A stretch of DNA of 64,000 nucleotides. Source: Apostichopus japonicus. Taxonomy: Eukaryota; Echinodermata; Holothuroidea; Aspidochirotida; Stichopodidae. Position 1 is the first letter of the stretch. Every line of letters starts with the position of its first letter. This document shows positions 47,801-59,800 of this stretch, in pieces. Under the pieces are notes generated by a model. The model made no database searches, had not been told where the DNA came from, and saw only the letters and a program-made list of their open reading frames with translations. The stretch covers positions 14,785,499 through 14,849,498 of the forward strand of contig NC_092565.1 in NCBI RefSeq assembly GCF_037975245.1. The letters are read 5' to 3'. A program made the translations under genes and the position numbers.

Positions 47801-50800
47801 CTATCACAACACTGAGTCACCATCCTCCTCATCGAATAAATCTCATTTATTATTGGGGACCCGTTGTTCGATCTCCAATGGCAGAAGTTGATTGCTCATT
47901 AAACAAAAATTGCTAAAACATTTTCTGAAGTTTTACGTTGATATCGTCGTCCTCCTCATCATAATCATCATCAAATCATTTGTTGAGATTTTTTGTTTCA
48001 AATTTGGTGATATTTTGTGAATGCATCTAGCAACAGCAGAAGGAAAGATGTCGTCATGACAACTGCGCTGAAGGTGTTTTTGCTTTCTAAGTGAAGAAAA
48101 GCTTGCCATGATGCACAGACCACTAACTGAGTTCCACTACAGAGATATAGAGATCGGGTACAGACTAGTCAAGATAGGTAACATTCAATTAACCATACCT
48201 CATGTTAGGAGTAAGATATCATTGAGATTGGGTTTTCAACAATCAGTGTGGAAATGTGGAATATACCTTTTCCTAAGGTGGACTTTAAAATGAGTCAAGA
48301 ACTATGGCGGGCCATCAGTCTCAAATCATGGGGAATCGACTTCTACCGATTTAAATCGACATATACCAATTTCCTTTGACTTATACAATTTTCCAGCAGC
48401 TTAAATTGACTTCTACCGATTTAAATCATCATCACCGAAGTCTAAGGAAATTGGTATATGTCGATTTAAATCGGTATAAGTCGATTCCCCATGATTTGAG
48501 ACTGATGGCCTGCCATAAAGAACCTCCCCCTTGCATAATAATAATAATAACTAAGATTTATAATGCGCTAATTATAAACAAAATAGTTGTCAAAAGCGCC
48601 ATACATATAAATATGAATAGAAAGAAAAGCAAAAATAATAATGCAACAATGAAATATAATTACAAATCAAATTGAAAAATGTTTAGCATAGAGGTAAGTT
48701 TTTAGTTTAGATTTGAAAAGTGATTTATTAGGTATACATTTTAAATGGTTTGGGAGGGAATTCCACAATTTGGGACCAGAAACTGAAAAAGCACGGTTGG
48801 CATAAGTAACCCCATTGGTCCGAGGTTCAAGGAGGGTAATAAATTTTGATTGACGGGTGGCACGCTTGTATTGCTTTACTATTAGAAGTTCTGAAAGGTA
48901 GTTTAGAGATAAATGGTTATAAATACAATTGTGGATTAAAATAAGGACTTTGAAATGTATACATCAATAAAAACTCAGTTTTAGAAGGATTAAGTTTCAG
49001 TTTGTTAAGTTTCATCCAATTGTTGATTTCAGAAAAGGTGCTCTGAATTAAATTGACTTTAGTTTGGATATCAGTTGGGTCATCTAGGTTAACTTTAGTC
49101 CATATCTGCGTATCATCTGCATACATGTGAAAAGAGATGTTAGACTTACTAGCTAATAAATTATACATAAGTATAAATTATACATAAGGCATACTTTTTA
49201 GTGTTGTAGTAGTAGTAAGTTATAATTTTAGTTGTGTGTGTAAAATAAGTCAATCCATTTCTTGTAAATATTTGCAATGGTTTGAAAAGCTGTTACTTGA
49301 GATCGGAACATATTTTCCAATTTAAATTTTAAGTTGCCTTGACACTCTGACTTCTTAGTGGATACAGACATGTTTGTTTTCACTGGATGTGCTATACTTG
49401 ATCATGCTATTCATAAGTATATTTCTATTACAAAAACTACATTATTAATTATTCCATCTTTATCAGTATAGTTAATATATGATTATAGTTTTCAAAAAAC
49501 TAAGTATAAAGAACGTCGCTTTTCATGAGCAAGATCTCTTAAATTTGATGGTTGCCTAAATAAATTGCTCACCCTGGAATGAAATGTTAGTACTCATTGA
49601 AGAAACACATCAGAAAAACACAACTATATATATGGCCAGGACAGGAAGGAATTGAATTGGTGGTGGTGTATGCGGGAAGGAGGGAGGGAGGGTTAGTTTC
49701 AGTTGTCAGTAGAGGGTGATAAGAAGTATTCAAAGATATTTAAGGACAAGACCCTGGAAGGAAAGTGTAATTAATTAACAATCTTTTTGAGCAAGTTTAA
49801 ATTACGCACAACTGGTTTGAGAACTTACCCCAGCCAATGGCAAAGTAAACCCAGGTATGTTTCTTCTCAGATTCAAAGACGGTGATAATCTGCCGGTACA
49901 GATGGACACCCTCAGCCAACATCCAACAGAATGAAGACAAAAACAAATACTGCAGCAGGTATGTGGTAAATTGGCACAGCAGCTACGGGAAGAAAGATCG
50001 AGAATGTAACCATCAGGTACATGGTAAATCGGGCAAAGCATCTACGGGGAGAAAGATCAACAAGGTTAAACCATCAGGTACATGGTAAATCGGGCAAAGC
50101 AGTTACGGGGAGAAAGATCAACAAGGTTAAACCATCAGGTACATGGTAAATCGGGCAAAGCAGTTACGGGGAGAAAGATCAACAAGGTTAAACCATCAGG
50201 TACATGGTAAATCGGGCGAAGCAGTTACGGGGAGAAAGATCAACAAGGTTAAACCATCAGGTACATGGTAAATCGGGCGAAGCAGTTACGGGGAGAAAGA
50301 TCAACAAGGTTAAACCATCAGGTACATGGTAAATCGGGCGAAGCAGTTACGGGGAGAAAGATCAACAAGGTTAAACCATCAGGTACATGGTAAATCGGGC
50401 GAAGCAGTTACGGGGAGAAAGATCAACAAGGTTAAACCATCAGGTACATGGTAAATCGGGCGAAGCAGTTACGGGGAGAAAGATCAACAAGGTTAAACCA
50501 TCAGGTACATGGTAAATCGGGCGAAGCAGTTACGGGGAGAAAGATCAACAAGGTTAAACCATCAGGTACATGGTAAATCGGGCGAAGCAGTTACGGGGAG
50601 AAAGATCAACAAGGTTAAACCATCAGGTACATGGTAAATCGGGCGAAGCAGTTACGGGGAGAAAGATCAACAAGGTTAAACCATCAGGTACATGGTAAAT
50701 CGGGCGAAGCAGTTACGGGGAGAAAGATCAACAAGGTTAAACCATCAGGTACATGGTAAATCGGGCGAAGCAGTTACGGGGAGAAAGATCAACAAGGTTA

Positions 50801-53800
50801 AACCATCAGGTACATGGTAAATCGGGCGAAGCAGTTACGGGGAGAAAGATCAACAAGGTTAAACCATCAGGTACATGGTAAATCGGGCAAAGCAGTTACG
50901 GGGAGAAAGATCAACAAGGTTAAACCATCAGGTACATGGTAAATCGGGCAAAGCAGTTACGGGGAGAAAGATCAACAAGGTTAAACCATCAGGTACATGG
51001 TAAATCGGGCAAAGCAGTTACGGGGAGAAAGATCAACAAGGTTAAACCATCAGGTACATGGTAAATCGGGCAAAGCAGTTACGGGGAGAAAGATCAACAA
51101 GGTTAAACCATCAGGTACATGGTAAATCGGGCAAAGCAGTTACTGGGAGAAAGATCAACAAGGTTAAACCATCAGGTACATGGTAAATCGGGCAAAGCAG
51201 TTACGGGGAGAAAGATCAACAAGGTTAAACCATCAGGTACATGGTAAATCGGGCAAAGCAGTTACGGGGAGAAAGATCAACAAGGTTAAACCATCAGGTA
51301 CATGGTAAATCGGGCAAAGCAGTTACGGGGAGAAAGATCAACAAGGTTAAACCATCAGGTACATGGTAAATCGGGCAAAGCAGTTACGGGGAGAAAGATC
51401 AACAAGGTTAAACCATCAGGTACATGGTAAATCGGGCGAAGCAGTTACGGGGAGAAAGATCAACAAGGTTAAACCATCAGGTACATGGTAAATCGGGCAA
51501 AGCAGTTACGGGGAAGAAAGGAAGATATATGTGAATCAGGCATAAAGTAAAAAGATTTGTGGAGAGGAAGGATCATAAGTTTTGCATCAGGTATACCGGC
51601 AAAATATTGATTTACAATGAAAATTCCAAATCAAATCACATGAAAGAGGGCTTAAGGTGCATGGATATTAAGTTCAGTTACTGTATAATGAGATAGAAAG
51701 TAAGAGTTAAGGGATGCAAGAGGCAAATGGTTAAATGAAATTAGAATCAAGGGAAGTAAATGTCCCAAGACAGATCGATGACGGATATTTTACATACATA
51801 AGTAACAGAGCCTATCACTTCAATTACTTCACCTTTGGCTCTGTTCGCTCTAATAACGAGAGGAAGACCACTGCAACCAAGAGTAGAGACACCATGAGAT
51901 TTGAATGGATTGCATACCGAGCAGAGGAGATGGTTGATCTGAAAGACGAATGAAAGTTATCATTATAGCAATCAAAAGTCTTACGTTAAATCTTGTATTA
52001 CATGTTTAGTACTGAAATCCAGTAACAATGCTTACATGACTGGACTGACTTCTGATGGTTTGGAAAAATTTCAAAATCTCAAGTGCATGTTTGGTTGTGC
52101 TATAAAGGGGCAAAGGGTCCCTTGGTCTGTGGACCAGCTGACACTTACCAATGTTTCCTGGCTGAGGTTCTGAACCCAGATGCAAATTGCCAACAACAAT
52201 AAAAACAACAAAAAACTTACATACTTTTCGATTATCAGTCATACATTAACATCTGGATTCTGGAAGGATCATAAACTTTAACAACGAAATGAAGCTGAGA
52301 TGTTTAATAAATCTAGCAGCACCGTCTGTATAATTGGCTGGCAAAAATGAATTTCCGTCTTGTAGAACCGTCTGACCCCACACAGAAATGTAACGAGCAA
52401 AATATAACAAGGTTTATACCGACTAAATACACTACAATGCCTTAAAACTGAACAGGATCTGAAATAATTCTGATATACTGTATTGCTACTTTTAATAATT
52501 AAATTAAATACATACCTGAGGACAAAGTAAATCAAAAGAGCACATACTAATGCTACAATCGATATTGATAGGCCCACTTTGGTCACTACGGATCCAATCT
52601 CATCCCATAACTAAAATTACAACAAAACAAAAAAGAAAGAAGGAAAATAAGCAAGATATAACTAATATGAATGAAATTGACAGAAATCAATTGATGCTAT
52701 AAATGGCGGACTCTCCAAGCTTTCTCTGAAAGACATGCATCATCCTCTCAAGATGGAATGTGTACCCAATGGAGGGGATTTACCCTCCACCCTTTCACCT
52801 GGGAGTCTACAAAAACTATTGCCACACTGCCTCCTTTATAAACTCCTGGGCAGCCCCATGATTTACTTTGATACAAGATCAGATACATTCAACCTCTGAC
52901 ATTTGCTATAAATATTGAGGAATTTTACTTAATTATTTGCAAATGCATTTGTGTTTATACCATAAAGAAAATGATATTACTTTCTCCTCCTGCTTTCCCC
53001 CGTCCCCCAACAGATGCCAACTATTCTATTAATCAACAGATTTTCAAAATATACTGTGCTGGTAATTATTGGCTCCATTAATGAAATGTTCAAATACTAC
53101 ATGTCACTTCATGCATACATGATAATATATGCTTGTAATGTCATGCACCCTTGATGTCAGAATGCATGTCAATGTCTGGTTTGATTGATGTCATTATACA
53201 TGGAATGTCATGCATTCATGATGTCAGAATGTATGTCATGCACAAACTTGATATCATTTTACATAACATGTCATGCATGTGTGATATAAAGACAGATATT
53301 TCCTGTATGCATGATGTCAGAATGCATGACATGTCCTGTTAGCATGATGTCAGAATGTTTGTCAGGTCCTTTATGCATGATTTAATGATACATGCCATGT
53401 TCTGTATGCATGATATCAGAATGCATGTCATGTCCTGTATGCATGATGTCAGAATGCATGCCATGTCCTGTATGCATGATGCCAGAATGCATGCCATGTC
53501 CTGTATGCATGATGTCAGAATGTTTTTCATGTCCTGTATGCATGATGTAATTATACATGCCATGTCCTGTATGCATGATGTCAGAATGCATATCATGTCC
53601 TGTATGCATGATGTCAGAATGTTTGTCAGGTCCTTTATGCATGATTTAATGATACATGCCATGTCCTGTATGCATGATGTCAGAATGCATGTCATGTCCT
53701 GTATGCATGATGTCAGAATGCATGCCATGTCCTGTATGCATGATGCCAGAATGCATGCCATGTCCTGTATGCATGATGTCAGAATGTTTTTCATGTCCTG

Positions 53801-56800
53801 TATGCATGATGTAATGATACATGCCATGTCCTGTATGCATGATGTCAGAATGCATGTCATGTCCTGTATGCATGATGTCAGAATGCATGTCATGTCCTGT
53901 ATGCATGATGTCAGAATGTTTGTCAGGTCCTTTATGCATGATTTAATGATACATGCCATGTCCTGTATGAATGATGTCAGAATGCATGTCATGTCCTGTA
54001 TACATGCATGATGTCAGAATGCTTGACATGTCCTGTATATGTATGACGTAATGATGCATATCATGTCTTAAATCTGAGCATAAAGTCACTGACACATCTA
54101 CTGTAACAGCTGTTGTTTGTGGGTATGAATGTCCAGGAACCTGCAAACTTACAGTTGGTGGACGTGGTGTACCAATACTCAAGAGAACCGAAAAGCTGGT
54201 TGTATGAGTACATGAGCACTTTGCGACTAATTCTGTAGCATTATCGTCAATTTTGCAGCCATCAAACTTCCAAAATATAGTGTCACTGTAAAAGGAAGAA
54301 TAAAATGTATTATTTACTCAAAGTAACAAATAATAGTCCTCATAGCAGTAGATTTAAACTTCTTACTTTATAGCTGGTACGGCTGCTAAACTTTCAAAAA
54401 ACAAGCTTCAATCAAACAATTTTTTGAACAGCAAAGAAAGGTTTTTGTTATATTCTTTACCAATTTTCTTCTTTCTTTCTCTATATCATTGGGATGAGCT
54501 TAAGGTTAAGGTTAAGGTGGTAACACTTGGTAAAGCGCACATTACTGTTAAAACACTCAATGGCGCTGAACAACAATACAATTATAAAAACGATTTCTTA
54601 AATAAGTGAGTCTTCAAAGCACATTTGTCATAATTCTTAAAACTTCATAAAGTAAAATTATCATACCAAAATAAATCTATATACTTGCTTGAGCTACTTC
54701 CTTCTTCCCCCCCAAAAAAGTTATAAAATCATATCAATTTTATTAAAATCATGTAATATGGTTCATATCGCAAACCAATCAACTTCCTATGAAGTTGATA
54801 AATTTCAGTTTTTTCAAATTTTAGCAACACAAAATAACAACAAAACCTGAATGTCAAATTGTCTAATCCAATGAATGAACACCTCCTATATCCTTCGTAT
54901 TGTCTTTTGTTTCTTTTGAAGATGAAAATATTAGACACACTTTCGATGAATATAAAATTCAGTCTACCCAGAAAATGACTGAAGAGATATACAGCAAATG
55001 AAATTTCAAACTTTTTCTGGAACTTTCTGAAACAATGTATGTAACCAGATTCCACCACCCCCCCTGCCCCCAGCATATCTTACAATGCTAACATATTAAC
55101 ATAACCTTACTTTATGGTCTTGCATTTTTTTTTCATTATGTAAAAGTATCTTCTGTTGGCTGAAGTTGTTTATGCGGCAACATTCATGTAAATAAGGCAA
55201 ACACCTCATCCTCATCGCATTTTGAATTGTGGAGATATGAATTATTCAAATTTTGAAGATATTTTGTAAATATGCATCTGGCAAACAGCAGATGAAAGAT
55301 GTCATCAGGGTGCCTCAGCTGATTATGTCTTTGTTTCCTTTATAAATATTTCAATAATTCATCCACAGAAAATGATAGTGACGAGGAGTATTTCTGTAAA
55401 CAGATTTTTGATGAAATTCATAATACAGAGAACTGCATTGACAGCTAGCTAGGCAACCATTGCCAAATGTGTCAGGGATCAAGGATAAGTCAACAAGACA
55501 ATCATAATCACCTATTAAATAAGTAAAGCTTTTGAAGAGCATTTGCCCAGATGATATCACAGACCTCCCACTGTGACCCAACTTCCTTGAGCAGCTGAAA
55601 GTTTAGTCTTTCAAAATAGGTTATAATTCAAACATATCTTGAGTTAAGGACCAGAAATTGAGATAGGGTTTTTAACTAGCAGTTTGAATTATTTTTTCTT
55701 TTTGTTTGAACACTGTTTTGCCAACAGAATATCCCTTTATCAGCTTCTTACATTTTAACAAAGTGTAAAGTACTTGACAATAATAATTATTTGCTATAAA
55801 TCAATGATGATGGTTAACTGGGCAAGAAATAAAAGTTTAAATTAGCACTCACTTCCAGTCAGTGTCCTCTTCTTCAAAATAAGCACAGTGTGGCTCCTGG
55901 TACTCGGAGAGATTCTGTGGCGTTCATGAGAGGATAGATAAATTGATACCAATTGATCCATGTGAAGAGATTACAGGGCAAGTCTGTTTGTCCCCTAGGA
56001 GGGGATTATACGGACAATAACACACAATACAATATGATAACAGGGGAAGGCCTAGTCCTGTTTGACCACTAGGAGGGGACTCTACACACAATAACACACA
56101 ATACAATATAATAACAGGGGTATAGCCCTGTTTGACCACTAGGAGGGGACTCTACAGAAAATAACATACTCTACAATATAATAATCGGGTAGCCCTGTTT
56201 GTCCCCTATGATGGGGCTCTACAGAAAATAACACACAATACAATATAATAATAGGGGTAGCCCTGTTTGACCACTAGGAGGAGACTCTACACACAATAAC
56301 ACACAATACAATATAATAATAGGGGTAGCCCTGTTTCAAGACCGCTAGGAAGGGACTCACAGCATAACATGATAATAGGGGTAGGCCTATTCCCTGTTTG
56401 ACCACTAGAAGGGGACTCTACAGAGAATGGCACAATGTAAAAAGATAAAAGTTTGTCCCCTTTACAGAGAATTACACTAAAATAAATATCGTGCATAAAA
56501 GCAACTTACTTTCCACATTCTCTTAATACTCAGGCTCTTTAGTGGATAAGCAGTTTGCTAACAGTTTTATTTTATTTTGAAATAAATATCACCGAACACT
56601 TTGTGATAATTCCACTTCAAACGCAGTCATTTATTATTCTGCTTGTTATTCTTACGTGCTGTGAGTCAATGGATTTAAGTGCTGTGAGTCAATGGATACA
56701 CCTTGTGATGAAAAATGGTACATACAGTATACTATCACTGCTGTATTTACTGAAAAATACTCGAAGGGGCATTTCAACTTGTGATGCAGGCACCCAGACA

Positions 56801-59800
56801 ATTAATGTGCCTCCTTGGCAGGCAGCAGCGCCAGTAAAACATCCTTGACACACTCCTAAGCCAAGTAGAATTTCTTTTCTTACAGATAACATACATACTG
56901 TAGTTAGAATATTGGAACAAGACTTGTATGCAAGCATACTTACTACATCATTACTACATCCTTACTACATCCTTACTACATCCTTACTATATCATTACTA
57001 CATCATTACTACATCATTACTATATCATTACTATATCATTACTACATCATTACTTCATCCTTACTATATCATTACTACATCCTTACTATATCATTACTAT
57101 ATCATTACTTCATCCTTACTACATCCTTACTTTATCATTACTACATCATTACTACATCATTACTATATCATTACTACATCATTACTACATCCTTACTATA
57201 TCATTACTATATCATTACTTCATCCTTACTACATCCTTACTTTATCATTACTACATCATTACTACATCCATTACTATATCATTACTACATCATTACTACA
57301 TCATTACTATATCATTACTACATCATTACTATATCATTACTATATCATTACTACATCATTACTTCATCCTTACTACATCCTTACTATATCATTACTATAT
57401 CATTACTTCATCCTTACTACATCATTACTATATCATTACTTCATCCTTACTTTATCATTACTACATCATTACTACATCATTACTACAGATATCATTACTA
57501 CATCATTACTACATCATTACTATATCATTACTATATCATTACTACATCATTACTACATCCTTACTATATCATTACTACATCATTACTACATCCTTGCTAT
57601 ATCATTACTATATCATTACTTCATCCTTACTATATCATTACTACATCCTTACTATATCATTACTATATCATTACTTCATCCTTACTACATCCTTACTTTA
57701 TCATTACTACATCATTACTACATCCATTACTATATCATTACTACATCATTACTACATCATTACTATATCATTACTACATCCTTACTATATCATTACTATA
57801 TCATTACTACATCATTACTTCATCCTTACTACATCCTTACTATATCATTACTATATCATTACTTCATCCTTACTTTATCATTACTACATCATTACTACAT
57901 CATTACTATATCATTACTACATCATTACTACATCCTTACTATATCATTACTACATCATTACTACATCATTACTATATCATTACTATATCATTACTACATC
58001 ATTACTACATCCTTACTATATCATTACTACATCATTACTACATCCTTACTATATCATTACTACATCATTACTACATCCTTACTATATCATTACTATATCA
58101 TTACTACATCATTACTTAATCCTTACTATATCATTACTACATCATTACTATATCATTACTATATCATTACTACATCATTACTACATCATTACTATATCAT
58201 TACTTCATCCTTACTTTATCATTACTACATCATTACTATATCATTACTACATCATTACTACATCATTACTATATCATTACTACATCATTACTACATCCTT
58301 ACTATATCATTACTACATCCTTACTATATCATTACTACATCATTACTACATCCTTACTATATCATTACTATATCATTACTATATCATTACTTCATCCTTA
58401 CTTTATCATTACTACATCATTACTACATCATTACTATATCATTACTACATCATTACTACATCCTTACTATATCATTACTACATCATTACTACATCATTAC
58501 TATATCATTACTATATCATTACTACATCATTACTACATCCATTACTATATCATTACTATATCATTACTACATCATTACTACATCATTACTATATCATTAC
58601 TATATCATTACTATATCATTACTACATCATTACTACATCCATTACTATATCATTACTATATCATTACTATATCATTACTACATCATTACTACATCCTTAC
58701 TTCATCCTTACTATATCATTACTACATCATTAGTATATCATTACTATATCATTACTATATCATTACTATATCATTACTACATCATTACTATATCATTACT
58801 ACATCATTACTACATCATTACAATATCATTACTATATCATTACTACATCCTTTAAACCTGAGAACAAAAGCTGTTAATAGTTTGACGCATTGATTTCACA
58901 GACAATGGATGTTCAAAACCTTTAAGTATCTGCCTTTCATTAAAACTATAGCTTTTTTTGGCAGTTTCAGAATACAGATAAAAGGGACTTTTGCTTACCT
59001 TGTAAGTGGTTTTGAAGTCAAATTGTGTCAAACTAAAGATCTCATTATTCACGTAAGTGTTAATCTGTATCAGAGCACTACCAACATTATATTGAGTATC
59101 GTCGTCCTTTACCGAGACATTGGCGCCAGGCTTGTCATAGCTTTCATTTTGTTTTACAATTGTGACCACAATTACCACCGTTACATTTTCTGCATGAAAG
59201 AGATGGAAGATCCTTTGTAAATGATAAAAGTATTGAGAAGAGAGATGGGAGATATGATTGTCTTCATTGACACTTAAAATAAAGCGATACTGGAAGCTGT
59301 GAGATTTCTTGCCTAAATGCTGTATCTGGTTTAGAAACAGAACTCTTGTGTCACTCTGAGAGGACAATATGTTATGATTTAGACAGATATATGCATCCTT
59401 CATAATCTAAGAAAGGCTAAGGTGTGGAGACAAATATATAACAAGAGGTCAATCTATGGAGTTTCAGATGTCATTTGAATTGACTTACAGTATATCAGGA
59501 GTTTTTGACACACATTATTGCCATTTAGGGCCAAATTTGACCTATGACCTCAACCCTTAACAACACATAAGATTATATTTCAATCGTCCCATCATTCTTA
59601 ACATATCTTGTGGTTTAATGACAAATATTAAAATTACTCTATATTTCACTAGAAAATCAGTTTCTAATCATTTTCATCTGTGCTGGCAAACTTTTTTTAC
59701 AAACAAGTTTACAAACTTTGTTGCAGTGACAGCATTAACCTCTAAAGTTAGGCCTATCTTCCTCGTGCCATGGTGCAATTTTGCTTGACTAAACCTTTTC

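Larger units (their letters stand above)
39658..52610 (-). other. Seven-transmembrane region and proximal tail of the adhesion GPCR
   Basis: TM1 is in exon 52610 (VGLSISIVALVCALLIYFVL) and TM2 in 51938 (IHSNLMVSLLLVAVVFLSLL). TM3 is in 49982 (LLQYLFLSSFCWMLAEGVHL, the family's diagnostic WMLxEGxHLY). TM4 spans 49982/47432 (WVYFAIGWGLPLIFVVAALA). TM5 is in 43038 and 41566, TM6 in 41237 (RSALLLMPLLGSTHLLSILA). TM7 spans 41237/40365 (ILNDVLNSLQGLFVALFYCA), with the class-typical LNSLQG-F. Exon 39729 adds VRNAISQYIRR after it. Confidence 0.85.

Noticed and set aside
49802-50041. 79-codon minus-strand frame as the GPCR exon
   Set aside because: It is a different frame from the one encoding WMLAEGVHLY; the true exon is 49982-49829.
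51735-51953. 72-codon plus-strand frame
   Set aside because: It is the shadow of the GPCR TM2 exon (51938-51833) on the opposite strand.
53339-54011. Overlapping ~217-codon frames on both strands (Met-His-Asp-Val / Cys-Ile-Gln-Asp repeats)
   Set aside because: 33-bp repeat artefact; simultaneous opening of both strands argues against coding.
56912-58855. 600-codon Leu/Ile/Tyr/His-rich open frames resembling membrane repeats
   Set aside because: They are a translation of a 12-bp minisatellite. Two overlapping frames are open at once, as expected from a simple repeat and not from a gene.
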